From Paracoccaceae bacterium (GTDB taxonomy: Bacteria > Pseudomonadota > Alphaproteobacteria > Rhodobacterales > Rhodobacteraceae), in contig JANQRL010000029.1 in assembly GCA_028284605.1 (NCBI GenBank), positions 24,574 to 88,573 on the forward strand: 64,000 nt of DNA, written 5' to 3'. The translations under genes and the position numbers were made by a program. This document shows, one piece after another, positions 35,051 to 45,789 of this stretch. The stretch's first letter is position 1. Each line of letters opens with the position of its first letter. The notes under the pieces were generated by a model. The model was not told the origin of the DNA. It did not search any database and was given only the letters and a program-made list of their open reading frames with translations.

Positions 35051-36361
35051 ATGCCGCACTATCTCGCCACCGATGAGGCCGATTTCGAGGACCGGTTTGC
35101 CGCGCTTCTCGGCGCGAAGCGCGAGGACAGCCCGGATGTGGATTCGGCTGTGGCGGAGATCATCGCGGATGTCCGCGCCCGGGGCGATGCGGCGCTGATC
35201 GAGCTCACGGAGCGGTTCGACCGGGTGGCGCTGACGCCCGACCGGCTACGGCTCTCGGAGGCGGAGATCGCCGCGGCTGTGGCGGAGGTTCCGGCCGAAG
35301 AGCGCGAAGCGCTGAGCCTCGCGGCGAAGCGCATCCGCGCCTACCACGGGCGCCAGATGCCGAGCGACGAAAGCTGGACCGACGCGACCGGCGCGGTGCT
35401 CGGCTGGCGCTGGGGGCCGGTGGCGGCGGCGGGGCTCTATGTGCCCGGGGGGCTCGCCTCCTACCCGTCCTCGGTGCTGATGAACGCGATCCCGGCGAAG
35501 GTGGCGGGCGTCGGGCGGCTGGCCGTCGCGGTGCCCAGCCCGGACGGGGTGCTCAATCCGCTGGTGCTGCTGGCCTGCGAGATCGCCGGGGTGGACGAGA
35601 TTTACCGGATCGGCGGGGCGCAGGCGATTGCGGCCCTCGCCTACGGGACCGAGAGCATCGCGCCGGTCGACAAGATCACCGGGCCCGGCAATGCCTATGT
35701 GGCCGCGGCGAAGCGGCGGGTCTTCGGCAAGGTCGGGATCGACATGATCGCGGGGCCGTCGGAAATCCTGGTGATCTCGGATGGCAGCGCCGATCCCGAC
35801 TGGATCGCCCTCGACCTGATGAGCCAGGCGGAACATGACGAGAGCGCCCAGTCGATCCTGATCACCACCGACGCCGCCCATGGCCGGGCGGTGGCCCAGG
35901 CGGTTTCGGCGTGGCTCGAGACCCTCGAACGGCGGGCCATCGCCGGCGCGTCCTGGCGCGATTTCGGGGCGGTGATTGCGGTGCGGGACCTCGATGAGGC
36001 CGTGGCCCTTTCAGACCGGATCGCGCCGGAGCATCTGGAACTCTGTGTCGCCGAGCCGGAAACCTTGGCCGACTGCATCTCCCATGCCGGGGCGATCTTC
36101 CTCGGTGCTTGGACGCCCGAGGCCATCGGCGATTACGTGGGCGGGCCGAACCATGTGCTGCCCACGGCGCGGTCGGCGCGGTTCTCCTCTGGGCTCTCGG
36201 TCCTCGATTTTCTCAAGCGCACCACGCTGGCCCGGATGACCCCCGACGCCCTGCGCGCCATCGGGCCGGCGGCCGAGACACTGGCCAAGGCGGAGAGCCT
36301 GGAGGCCCATGGGCTCAGCGTCGCGGCGCGGTTGCGGAAGCTGAACGATCCCGGGGCGTGA
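35051..36361 (+). CDS. hisD: Histidinol dehydrogenase
   Basis: A 436-residue zinc enzyme that oxidises L-histidinol to L-histidine through histidinal with two NAD. Diagnostic segments are WGPVAAAGLYVPGGLASYPSSVLMNAIPAKVAGV (about 120-155), GGAQAIAALAYGTESIAPVDKITGPGNAYVAAAKRRVFG, AEHDESAQSILIT and the catalytic APEHLEL. ATG 35051 matches the family start; a longer frame from 34727 is not homologous. About 280 bp separates it from DUF2948, with no gene seen in that gap. Confidence 0.96.
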   Translation: MPHYLATDEADFEDRFAALLGAKREDSPDVDSAVAEIIADVRARGDAALIELTERFDRVALTPDRLRLSEAEIAAAVAEVPAEEREALSLAAKRIRAYHGRQMPSDESWTDATGAVLGWRWGPVAAAGLYVPGGLASYPSSVLMNAIPAKVAGVGRLAVAVPSPDGVLNPLVLLACEIAGVDEIYRIGGAQAIAALAYGTESIAPVDKITGPGNAYVAAAKRRVFGKVGIDMIAGPSEILVISDGSADPDWIALDLMSQAEHDESAQSILITTDAAHGRAVAQAVSAWLETLERRAIAGASWRDFGAVIAVRDLDEAVALSDRIAPEHLELCVAEPETLADCISHAGAIFLGAWTPEAIGDYVGGPNHVLPTARSARFSSGLSVLDFLKRTTLARMTPDALRAIGPAAETLAKAESLEAHGLSVAARLRKLNDPGA

Positions 36362-36383
36362 GACCCCAAAGAGGAGCACGGGA

Positions 36384-37084
36384 ATGCGAAGGCTGTTCAC
36401 GAGTTGTCTGGTGATGATCCTGGCCCTGACCGCGCCGGCCTTTGCTGAGGAGGCGGCGGAGCGAAAGGCGCGCTCCATCGCGCAGCTTCAGGCCGAGGGC
36501 GTGCCGGTTCTGGAGAGCCTGCCGCTGATCGAGACCGAGGCGACCGCGCTCCGCCGCAGCGAGGAGGAGGTCGTGCGCCGGGCCATCGCACTCGCCATCG
36601 TGGCGGTGAAGGGCGAGACCGGGGATCACGCGCTCGGACTGGCGCTGATCGACCAGTTCGGGGCGGAGGGCTTCTTCACCCCCGCCGAGCGCGCTTTCAT
36701 GGATGACCCGGCCCCGTCCGAGCACGACCGGGTTCAGTTCACCTGGCGTTACGAGGGCGCCGACGTGATGCTCTGGGCGCTGGGGATTTCCGAGACGCTC
36801 GGGCGCCCCGACCACATCGCCGACGTGCCCTGGATCGCAGGGCCCTGCGCGATCTGGGCACCGAGGGCCTCATGGCCCAGGCAAAGCTCCGCCCCCAGGC
36901 CGAGCTGCTCGATGCCGCCGACCTGATCTACCGCACCCATTGGGCGGTCCGGCAGGCACGGCTCGATGGGGAGCCGTCGCCTGCCGGCCTTGACCCGGGC
37001 GTCGTCCATGAGCGCCATTACGCGCTCAACTGGCTGATCGGCTATGCCGGCCAGGCCTGGGACGACATGTCCACCGATACCTGA
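36384..37084 (+). pseudogene. DUF4272 protein gene with a one-base frameshift
   Basis: Two frames together make one exported DUF4272-like protein. The first (from ATG 36384) has a signal peptide (MRRLFTSCLVMILALTAPAFAEE), then RRSEEEVVRRAIALAIVAVKGE, FFTPAERAFM and FTWRYEGADVMLWALGISETLGRPDHIADVPW. The other frame continues DRRALRDLGTEGLMAQAKLRPQ, AADLIYRTHWAVRQARLDG and ERHYALNWLIGYAGQAWDDMSTDT. Adding one base near 36833 (TGG-GAT-CGC) restores a single frame. Either the gene is broken in this strain or the assembly lost a G in a GC-rich run. Confidence 0.8.
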
Positions 37085-37103
37085 GCGGGGTGTCGCCCGC
37101 GGA

Positions 37104-38099
37104 CTAACCGGCCAGTTCGGGGTGCCCGTAAGCCTCCGGATAGGGCATCGGGCGGATCGGGCCGAGCGGGATTGTGCGGTTCCAGGAGCGGCCGAAATAG
37201 CCCTGCCGGCAATGCAGCAGCGACCCGGCGCCGGCGACCCCGGGCAGGGCATAGACCCGGCACAGCCAGCGCCACAGATGCGGGTAATCGAGGATCCGCG
37301 CGCCGTTGAGCTTCATCCGGACGTAATAGACCGGATCGTGGCGGTAGAGCGTGGGAAAGAGCCGCAGGTCGGCCTCGGTGAAGAGATCGCCGGTGAGGAA
37401 CGGACGGCCGTCCGAGAGCCGCTCCTCCAGCATCTCCAGGGTGTCGAAATAGCCCGCGAACGCCGCCGCGTAGACCGCCTGATCGGAGGAAAACCCGGCC
37501 TTGTAGGCACCGTTGTTGATCCGCGTGTAGATAACCTCATTAAGCGCGTCGATCTCCTCGCGCAGGGTGTCGGGGTAGAGCGACCCGGTGCCGCCGAGCG
37601 CCTCCGCCTGATCCCCCAGCATCCGCACGATCTCGGCGCTCTCGTTCGAGACGATTCGCCCGGCCCGCTTGTCGAAGAGGATCGGCAGCGAGCGCTCCTC
37701 CGACCCCTCGGCCCGGTAGATCTCCACCGCGAGCCGCAGCCCCCGCCCGGTGCCGGTCTCGGCGGTGCAATCGGGCAGGGGGGCGCCGGTCAGGGTGGCC
37801 ACCAGGCCGGGTTCGAACTGCCAGAGACCTTCGCCGGCCGGATCGTCCGCCTCGGTCCGGTTCGGGAACGCCACGTCCATGCTGATCGCGTCCTCGAGCC
37901 CCAGCACCGCGCGGGCCAGGGTGACGCGGTGGCACCACGGACAGTTCAGCGCGACATGGAGGTGGTAGCGCCGCGGCGCGGCCGGAAAGTCGGGCTCGCC
38001 GATCGCATGGCGAAAGCCGCTCACCCCGCGCACGAACTCGCCCCGCGCCCGACGCCGGTCGGCATTGTCCTGAGCGTCTTCCTTGGACGGATCGACCAT
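37104..38099 (-). CDS. Glutathionyl-hydroquinone reductase (Xi-class GST, YqjG/PcpF type)
   Basis: A 331-residue protein with the Xi-class active site NCPWCHRVTLARAVLGLEDAI (Cys at about residue 54). These enzymes remove glutathione from glutathionyl-hydroquinones and thus recover quinones conjugated by accident. SIPVLFDK-like LPILFDKRAGRIVSNESAEIVRML follows, and the helical C-terminal half has FLTGDLFTEADLRLFPTLYRHDPVYYVRMKLNGARI. The C-terminus GRSWNRTIPLGPIRPMPYP is typical. Length is normal for the class. Single gene. Confidence 0.92.
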   Translation of the reverse strand: MVDPSKEDAQDNADRRRARGEFVRGVSGFRHAIGEPDFPAAPRRYHLHVALNCPWCHRVTLARAVLGLEDAISMDVAFPNRTEADDPAGEGLWQFEPGLVATLTGAPLPDCTAETGTGRGLRLAVEIYRAEGSEERSLPILFDKRAGRIVSNESAEIVRMLGDQAEALGGTGSLYPDTLREEIDALNEVIYTRINNGAYKAGFSSDQAVYAAAFAGYFDTLEMLEERLSDGRPFLTGDLFTEADLRLFPTLYRHDPVYYVRMKLNGARILDYPHLWRWLCRVYALPGVAGAGSLLHCRQGYFGRSWNRTIPLGPIRPMPYPEAYGHPELAG

Positions 38100-38158
38100 G
38101 GCCGACCTTTAGCGCGGCAAGGCTGGCCCGGCCAGAGACGGCATGCTAGGGCGCGGCG

Positions 38159-38638
38159 ATGGCGAAGATCATTCATATCGAACTCGACGATGCCGGGCTG
38201 CCGGCCCCGACGCCGGAGATCGAACAGGAGCGCAAGGTCGCGATCTTCGACCTCTTGGAGGACAATTCCTTCACCCTGCCCGGGCGCGAGGACCGCGCGG
38301 CGCCGCCGGGCCCGTACCGGCTCGGTCTTGCGATCCGCGAGAAACGGCTGGTCTTCGAAGTGATGAGCGAGGACAGTGAGCCGGCGGCGGAGTTCCACCT
38401 CTCGCTGGGGCCGTTCCGGCAGGTGGTGAAGGACTACTTTCAGATCTGCGAGAGCTATTTCGACGCGGTGAAGACCCAGGCGCCGAGCCAGATCGAGACC
38501 ATCGACATGGCCCGCCGCGGCATCCACAATGAGGGTGCGCGGGTCCTGCAGGAGCGGCTCGAGGGCAAGGCGGAGGTCGATACCGATACCGCGCGCCGGC
38601 TCTTCACGCTCATCTGCGTGCTGCATTTCGGGGGCTGA
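38159..38638 (+). CDS. UPF0262 family protein
   Basis: A 159-residue protein matching UPF0262 along its length: IIHIELDDAGLPAPTPEIEQERKVAIFDLLEDN, GPYRLGLAIREKRLVFEV, LGPFRQVVKDYFQICESYFDAVKTQAPSQIETIDMARRGIHNEG and DTARRLFTLICVLHF. Function is unknown. The pairing with hisD upstream and an LMW phosphatase 3 bp downstream is conserved in Rhodobacteraceae, as I recall it. Confidence 0.9.
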   Translation: MAKIIHIELDDAGLPAPTPEIEQERKVAIFDLLEDNSFTLPGREDRAAPPGPYRLGLAIREKRLVFEVMSEDSEPAAEFHLSLGPFRQVVKDYFQICESYFDAVKTQAPSQIETIDMARRGIHNEGARVLQERLEGKAEVDTDTARRLFTLICVLHFGG

Positions 38639-38641
38639 GCG

Positions 38642-39097
38642 ATGCCGGGCCGCCTCCCGCAATCGGTGCTCTTCTGTTGCGATCACAACGCGGTGCGCTC
38701 GCCGATGGCCGAGGGCATCATGAAGAAGTTCTACGGCACCGGGACCTATGTGCAATCCGCCGGGGTGAAGAGCGATCTGGAGATTGACGGGTTCGCCATC
38801 GCCGTCTGCGCCGAGATCGGGGTGGAGCTGGCCCGGCACCGGGTGCGGTCCTTCGATCAGATGGAGCAATGGGGCGACGATCTGTCGTCCTTCGATCTGG
38901 TCGTGGCTTTGTCCCCGGCGAGCCAGCGCCGGGCCCTCGAACTCACCCGGCTCTACCATCTCGACGTCGAATACTGGCCGATCCTCGATCCCACCGGGCT
39001 CGGCGAGGGCCGCGAGGACCGGCTCGCCGCCTACCGGCAGGCACGGGATCAGATCGTCGAACGTCTGGTCGGCCGGTTCGGGCCGGCGGTCGCCTAG
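38642..39097 (+). CDS. Low-molecular-weight phosphatase family protein
   Basis: A 151-residue LMW-PTP/ArsC-like protein. The phosphate loop VLFCCDHNAVRSPMAEGIM holds the CX5R signature (second Cys, then DHNAVR) at about residues 11-17. VQSAGV-like GTYVQSAGVKSD follows, and FDLVVALSPASQRRALELTR is the region after the active site. The typical DPxG of the acid loop appears as ILDPTGLGEG near residue 118. The substrate may be phosphotyrosine or arsenate; no ars genes are near, so a phosphatase is more likely. Probably co-transcribed with the UPF0262 gene. Confidence 0.85.
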   Translation: MPGRLPQSVLFCCDHNAVRSPMAEGIMKKFYGTGTYVQSAGVKSDLEIDGFAIAVCAEIGVELARHRVRSFDQMEQWGDDLSSFDLVVALSPASQRRALELTRLYHLDVEYWPILDPTGLGEGREDRLAAYRQARDQIVERLVGRFGPAVA

Positions 39098-39280
39098 AGT
39101 TCCGGTGCCGGCATTGGGCCGGTCCGGAGGCCGCGGCGGTTCGGTCCGACATCCGCCTCCGGTCCCGCTGCCGCGCCGCTTCGGCGGCGACATCCGCTCC
39201 TGGCCGGGCTGCCGAAATCGATCCGGTGCCGGCAGCGCCACGGTTCCATATGCGCGCGATACGGCTCCCTTTGGCGTCCG

Positions 39281-39358
39281 GAAACGGCAAGCGGAATGTC
39301 CTCGACCTCGCCGCCCCCGGGGCAGTCGGTCACGCCAAGGAAGGCGCAAAGCGCCGTG
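39281..39358 (-). repeat. Partial duplicate of the 3' end of the GGDEF gene
   Basis: Positions 39281-39358 repeat 39471-39548, inside the GGDEF gene, with only a few substitutions and the same 190-bp offset throughout. On the minus strand the copy still reads GVTDCPGGGEVEDIPLAVS, compared with GVTDYPGGGEVEDTLLAVS in the intact gene. The rest of 39098-39397 shows no gene. It looks like a remnant of a second GGDEF gene or a local duplication. Confidence 0.75.
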
Positions 39359-39397
39359 AGCGCGCGCGGCGGACGTCTCGCCGCCCGGCGCGCCCGG

Positions 39398-40219
39398 TCA
39401 GGCCGCGGCCTTGCCGGCGGTGCTGCTGACCTGTCCGCCGCCTTCGGCCCGCGCCTTGTGCAGCTCGGCCGAAACGGCAAGCAGAGTGTCCTCGACCTCG
39501 CCGCCCCCGGGGTAGTCGGTCACGCCAAAGGAGGCGCTGAGCGCCGTCGGACCGCTTTCGATTTCCTCCGCCACGACCTTACCGATCCGCCGGGCGATCC
39601 GATGCGCCACGGCCCGGGTCGCGCCCGGCAGGAAGATCAGGAACTCGTCCGGTCCGGTCCGAGCCAGGATGTCGTCCTGCCGCAAGGTCCGGGCGCAGGC
39701 CTGGACGAGATCGCGCAGCACGCGGTTACCCTCCTCCCGGCCCAGGGTATCGTTCACCTTGCCGAAATGATCGATGTCGAAGGCGATGACCCAGCCGGCG
39801 CTGGCATCCCGGAGCAGGCGTTCCGCCCCCTGCCGGTTCAGCGCCCCGGTGAGCGGATCGCTGTCCGCCTCCGACCAGGAGGTGTCGAGGGAGCGTTGCG
39901 CCCGGGCGATCAGCAGGTTGGTGCGGGCCAAGAGCCGCCCGAGATCGTCATGGTAGGCTTCCGGCAGCGTGACGACCCGGCCGGTGCGGCCCCAGACATC
40001 CACCGTCGTGGCCAGTTTGCGGACCGGGACCAGCAGCGTGCCGATCAGGACGACGCTCAGCGCGAAACCAGCGGCCGCCCCGGCAACCGCGACCAACGGC
40101 GACCCGCCGGGCAGAAGGGCCGCGGCCAGCGCAATGGCTTGGCCGAACAGCACGGCAGCGAAGAACTTCGCGCCGTAGGAGTTCGGAAACAGGCGGCAGA
40201 ACAGGGCGTAGACCGGCAT
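39398..40219 (-). CDS. Membrane GGDEF-domain protein with a GPDEF active-site variant
   Basis: A 273-residue protein with two hydrophobic segments (about 17-37 and 42-65), a HAMP-like linker (TTVDVWGRTGRVVTLPEAYHDDLGRLLARTN), then a GGDEF domain from about residue 115. The domain has DPLTGALNRQG, FDIDHFGKVNDTLGREEGNRVLRDL and RTGPDEFLIFLPG. The signature is GPDEF rather than GGDEF, so diguanylate cyclase activity may be reduced or changed. No EAL domain is present. A damaged partial copy of its 3' part lies directly downstream. Confidence 0.85.
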   Translation of the reverse strand: MPVYALFCRLFPNSYGAKFFAAVLFGQAIALAAALLPGGSPLVAVAGAAAGFALSVVLIGTLLVPVRKLATTVDVWGRTGRVVTLPEAYHDDLGRLLARTNLLIARAQRSLDTSWSEADSDPLTGALNRQGAERLLRDASAGWVIAFDIDHFGKVNDTLGREEGNRVLRDLVQACARTLRQDDILARTGPDEFLIFLPGATRAVAHRIARRIGKVVAEEIESGPTALSASFGVTDYPGGGEVEDTLLAVSAELHKARAEGGGQVSSTAGKAAA

Positions 40220-40361
40220 CGGGTCACCTCGGCGGTTCGAATCCCCGACATCCTTGCCGGTGAGACCTTAAGGGGCGGTGAATCCTCGCGGTCCGGATGC
40301 GGCCCAGCGACGGCCGGTCCGCCCGCGCCGGTGCTCCGCCCGGGCCGCCCGATCCGAAACG

Positions 40362-40389
40362 AAAAAGGGGCCGCCGAAGCGACCCCTTT
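40362..40389 (-). terminator. Rho-independent terminator of groESL
   Basis: On the minus strand the sequence reads AAAGGGGTCGC-TTCG-GCGGCCCCTTTTT, a GC-rich stem with a TTCG tetraloop and a T run, starting 22 bp after the groL stop. Confidence 0.85.
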
Positions 40390-40410
40390 CGACAGGTCCG
40401 GCGGCTCTGC

Positions 40411-42403
<1,993 letters not shown>

Positions 42404-42472
42404 TGATGCACCTCCTTCAGATGTGCGTTGTTTCTCCCTCCGACCCGGCGCCATGGCGGACGCCTCGGGCCG

Positions 42473-42499
42473 TTGGCACTCAACAGGCGCGAGTGCTAA
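42473..42499 (-). promoter_or_regulatory. CIRCE operator (HrcA site) upstream of groESL
   Basis: TTGGCACTC-N9-GAGTGCTAA, one mismatch from the CIRCE consensus TTAGCACTC-N9-GAGTGCTAA, about 70 bp before groS. HrcA would repress the operon here and be released on heat stress. The hrcA gene is not in the window. Confidence 0.92.
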
Positions 42500-42807
42500 C
42501 GGCGGTGAGTTAGGCAAAGCGCGACATGCTGTCAACAGGCGCGATCGGCAAAAATGCGACCCCGCGCGGTGCGGCGCGACGAGGGGGTTGGGCCGGCCGG
42601 GGGAATCGGCTATCAGCCCGATATCGACCTGAACGGCAGGAGGCTGCTTTGATGATAAGGACCCGACTTATCCGCCGCTGATCCCGGCCCGCAGCCTATG
42701 TTTGCGCGCCGGTATACTTGCCCCGCGCACCTTCGTCCGAACCGACACTGACTGCCCGATGCGCCGCAAGGCGTCCAAGGGCCGTCACCGACACACAGGT
42801 CACTCCA

Positions 42808-43104
42808 ATGCACCCGCCGTTTCACCCCACCTGGATTCACAGGGGCCCCGATCCGCATCCCTCCCGGCCCGCCAAGGCCGTGCGGCGCCGCAATGCGCCG
42901 GAGAGGCTCGATATCTCGCCGCCCGCGCCCGGATACCCACCGGTCGCGTTCACCTCGCAGGTGCCGCCGCCCGCCACGCTGGCCTCGCTGGCCCGTGAGC
43001 CCCGCGCCGTCAGCCGACCCCGGCTGCGGCAGCGGATCGGGCTCCGGCTCATGGCGCTCGGCGCCCGGCTCGCCGGGCCCGCGGCGTCGGGCGGGCCGCG
43101 CTGA
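42808..43104 (+). CDS. Small proline/arginine-rich hypothetical protein
   Basis: A 98-residue frame, MHPPFHPTWIHRGPDPHPS..., rich in Pro and Arg. The end, RPRLRQRIGLRLMALGARLAG, can form an amphipathic basic helix. The composition also fits an out-of-frame shadow, but no other gene occupies this place and a strong hairpin follows the stop by 2 bp. No family recognised. Confidence 0.4.
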   Translation: MHPPFHPTWIHRGPDPHPSRPAKAVRRRNAPERLDISPPAPGYPPVAFTSQVPPPATLASLAREPRAVSRPRLRQRIGLRLMALGARLAGPAASGGPR

Positions 43105-43105
43105 G

Positions 43106-43150
43106 GCGCGAGGCTGTTGTCCCCCCAACGGGGGGCCGTTAGCCTCGCGC
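43106..43150. terminator. Long two-part hairpin between two plus-strand genes
   Basis: Outer arms GCGCGAGGCT (43106-43115) and AGCCTCGCGC (43141-43150) pair perfectly over 10 bp, and inner arms CCCCCC/GGGGGG (43121-43135) form a second stem. There is no T run. It ends 27 bp before ATG 43178, so it may act as a terminator for the small upstream gene or as a leader structure for the TraB/GumN gene. Confidence 0.6.
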
Positions 43151-43177
43151 CCGAGCCGCTCTATCCCGAGGTCCGTC

Positions 43178-44167
43178 ATGCGTTTCGCCGCCCTCTGTCT
43201 CTGTTTCGTCCTGCTACCGCTCCGGCTCGCCGCGCTCTGTGAGGGTCCGGGCTTCACCGAGACCCTGAGCGACGCGGAACGCGCCGAGATCGCCAGCGCC
43301 GTGGCCGCCACGCCCTATGCCGAGGGCCTCTTCTGGACCGCCCGCCGCGACGGTGTGGAGATCACCCTGATCGGGACGATGCATATCCACGACCCGCGCC
43401 ATGACGGGCTGATGGTGCGTGCCGCGCCCGCCGTGGAGGCGGCCGATCTGGTGCTCCTCGAACTGACCGCTGTCGAGGAGGCACTTGCCGCCAATGCGAT
43501 CCTGACCGAACCGGAACGGCTCTTCCTGATGGAGGGGCCAACCCTGCCGGAAATGCTGGATGAAGAGACGTGGCAGCGCCTCGCCGACGCCGCCCGCGCG
43601 CGCCAGATCCCCGCCTTCATGGCGGCGAAGTTCCGGCCCTGGTATCTGGCCCTGTCGCTCGCCATGCCCGCCTGTGCGATGCCCGACCTGATCGCCGGCA
43701 GGCGCGGGCTCGACCACCGGATCATGGACGTAGCCGAGGGCGCCGGCGTGCCGATGCAGGCGCTTGAGCCCTGGGACACGCTGTTTCGGATCATGGAGGA
43801 GGGCACGCCCGAAGAGCAGATCGACATGCTGCTGATGTCTGTGATGCCCGACGAGATGCAGTCCCGGATGATCGTCTCAATGCTCGACGGCTATTTCGCG
43901 GGCCGGATCGCCGAGGTCTGGGAGACCAGCCGCATCGCCGCCCGCCACGTGCCGGGCCTCGACACGGAGACCGCCGAGGCGCTCTTCATGGAGACCCAGG
44001 AGGCCCTTCTGGATGTGCGCAACCTCGCCTGGATCCCGGTGATCGAAGAGGCCGCCGCCGAGCACGACCGCCTCGTCGTCGCCGTCGGCGCCGCCCACCT
44101 GCCGGGGGAGCTGGGCGTGTTGCGGCTTCTGGAGGCGGAGGGGTGGGTGATCGCTCCCCTGACCTGA
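43178..44167 (+). CDS. TraB/GumN family protein
   Basis: A 329-residue exported protein with signal peptide MRFAALCLCFVLLPLRLAAL. The TraB/GumN core shows ITLIGTMHIHDPRH (about 62-75), a G-T-x-H motif thought to bind metal, and VVAVGAAHLPGELGVLRLLEAEGW near the C-terminus, the second conserved histidine motif. ADLVLLELTAVEEA and FFxAKFRPW-like FMAAKFRPWYLALSLAMPAC lie between. Related proteins (TIKI-like) are metalloproteases in animals; bacterial function is unclear. Single gene. Confidence 0.88.
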   Translation: MRFAALCLCFVLLPLRLAALCEGPGFTETLSDAERAEIASAVAATPYAEGLFWTARRDGVEITLIGTMHIHDPRHDGLMVRAAPAVEAADLVLLELTAVEEALAANAILTEPERLFLMEGPTLPEMLDEETWQRLADAARARQIPAFMAAKFRPWYLALSLAMPACAMPDLIAGRRGLDHRIMDVAEGAGVPMQALEPWDTLFRIMEEGTPEEQIDMLLMSVMPDEMQSRMIVSMLDGYFAGRIAEVWETSRIAARHVPGLDTETAEALFMETQEALLDVRNLAWIPVIEEAAAEHDRLVVAVGAAHLPGELGVLRLLEAEGWVIAPLT

Positions 44168-44206
44168 GGACCGCCGCCCGACCCGCGGGGCCGGACGGCG
44201 TCTTGT

Positions 44207-44380
44207 CTAGCGGTTGCCGGATCCGCCCGGCCGTTTCATCGGGCGCAGGGTCGGGCGCCGGTGACGATCCGGGGCGCGGCGGGTGTCGGCCTGGCCGGGA
44301 TGGGCCTTGACCTGGCTGCCGGGGACGGGCGGACGCGCCGCGCGGCCCGGCTTGCGGGGGCGTTTCGATTTGCGGGGCAT
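44207..44380 (-). CDS. Small basic hypothetical protein
   Basis: Fifty-seven residues from ATG 44380: MPRKSKRPRKPGRAARPPVP and onward to TLRPMKRPGGSGNR. About a third of the residues are Lys or Arg, with many Pro and Gly, so it would be disordered and perhaps RNA or DNA binding. Support is limited to a clean start and stop and no competing gene. Confidence 0.4.
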   Translation of the reverse strand: MPRKSKRPRKPGRAARPPVPGSQVKAHPGQADTRRAPDRHRRPTLRPMKRPGGSGNR

Positions 44381-44395
44381 GGAGGTGCCTTTCAA

Positions 44396-45050
44396 AGAGA
44401 TGGATGTGCCGCCTGTCGAGGCGGGCTCAGGGGCCGTTCGGGCCTCAGCTCTCCTTGATCATCGTCAGGGTGCTCCTCTCTGACAGGACAGCCCCCTCTC
44501 GCCGGGGGCATCGGGACGGGCGGATCAGGCCGTCTTTTCCATCGTCAGGGCACTCCTCTGTGACTTGGTCCGCATAGCGTGGATCCGGCCTGTCCGTCAA
44601 TTCCGGAGAGCCCGATGGGGCAAGCCGCTGCCGACGCGTGATGATGCGGCACACGGCACTTGGGCGGGCACTGCGGCCAACTCTCGTATAGACCGAGAGC
44701 CAAGGTCGCGCCGGTGAAGGTCCGCACCGAGCCCTGAGCGGACGTTATCCGCTGGTCCGCTCGACGCGAAACCTCCTCCACCCCACGCAACACGGCGCGC
44801 ATGCGCCCGGCCCGACCTCCCCCCCCGGGAGGGCCGATGTTGATCCGCCGGCAGCTCCCGTGGCGCTGATGCTTTGAAGCGTTACCGGTGGGACAAGTGT
44901 TGTGGGCCCACCCGAGGTCGGTCCGGCCGCACGCGCGCCGCAGAACCGTCGGGTCGCCGATCCCCGGCCCGTCGATGCGCGGCCTCGTTGCAAGCTGGGC
45001 GGATGTCCGCTTCGTCCGCAATCCGGCCATTGGAACGGCGGCGCCTGACC
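44396..45050. other. Gene-free stretch with a short imperfect direct repeat
   Basis: About 655 bp without a convincing gene; frames found here are Arg/Pro-rich shadows. CATCGTCAGGGTGCTCCTCT (from 44460) and CATCGTCAGGGCACTCCTCT (from 44538) are near-identical direct repeats 78 bp apart. A GC hairpin CCCCCTCTCGCCGGGGG lies at 44490-44506. Confidence 0.45.
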
Positions 45051-45695
45051 CTACTCCTCCCCCCAATCCGCGAGCCCCCGGCGTCCCGCCGCCGTCAGCC
45101 TATAGACCCCGCGCGCGACACGCTCGAACCAGCCGTAATGGTTGTCCGCCATGATCCGCGTCGCCTGGGGCACCTCGGTCCATTCCGCCACCACCGCCCC
45201 GCGCGAGGGCCCGTGGACCGCCAGGAACCGCGCGCAGGCCAGAGCGTCCTGCCGGTAGCCCGTCACCAGTCCGTGGCGTACCGCGCCGCCGTCATTGGGA
45301 TCGCCCCTGAGCCGCTCGAACGCGCGCAAGAGCCGCTCGGCCTTCTTGGGCGATTTCCGGGGGCGGTAAGGGCCGGGATCGCAGACGACCTCCACCTTCC
45401 CGTCCCGGGGCCGCACGAAGATCACCCCGAGCCCGAGCCGCCGGGCCAGCGCCACATTGGCCTTGCCCGCCTTCTTCGGTTTCGGCACCGCGAGATAGAC
45501 CGCATCGGTGACCGCCAGCCGGGCGATGGCCTGATGGAAGAGCGCCAGGGAAAATCCGGTCTTCAACTCCACGATCACCGGCGGCTCCGCGCCCCGCCGC
45601 GCCATCACATCCGCCGCGCCGACCTCGCCCTTGACCTCATAGCCCTGAGCCACGAGATGGGCCTTGATCGGCCCGTAGAGATCGGTCTCGCGCAT
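45051..45695 (-). CDS. DUF2161 family PD-(D/E)XK-like protein
   Basis: A 214-residue protein from ATG 45695 (MRETDLYGPIKAHLVAQGYEVKGEVGAADVMARRG). The next segment, PPVIVELKTGFSLALFHQAIARLAVTDAVYLAVP (about 47-80), contains E-x-K after an upstream Asp, the restriction-endonuclease-like arrangement seen in DUF2161. The C-terminal part looks like a winged helix (HYGWFERVARGVYRLTAAGRRGLADWG). It is often annotated as a putative phosphodiesterase; its substrate is unknown. It diverges from ppaC. Confidence 0.82.
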   Translation of the reverse strand: MRETDLYGPIKAHLVAQGYEVKGEVGAADVMARRGAEPPVIVELKTGFSLALFHQAIARLAVTDAVYLAVPKPKKAGKANVALARRLGLGVIFVRPRDGKVEVVCDPGPYRPRKSPKKAERLLRAFERLRGDPNDGGAVRHGLVTGYRQDALACARFLAVHGPSRGAVVAEWTEVPQATRIMADNHYGWFERVARGVYRLTAAGRRGLADWGEE

Positions 45696-45789
45696 CGCGT
45701 ACCCTGCGGACAATCTGTCCCGTGACAGCCGCCGAAGCCGCTCCTATAAGGCGCGCGACCTATCGCTCAGCACCGGGATTTGCCGCACC

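Noticed and set aside
44460..44563. Direct repeats CATCGTCAGGG..CTCCTCT as the start of an array or an insertion-sequence footprint
   Set aside because: Only two copies, 78 bp apart, with no inverted ends or target duplication; noted only as a local repeat.
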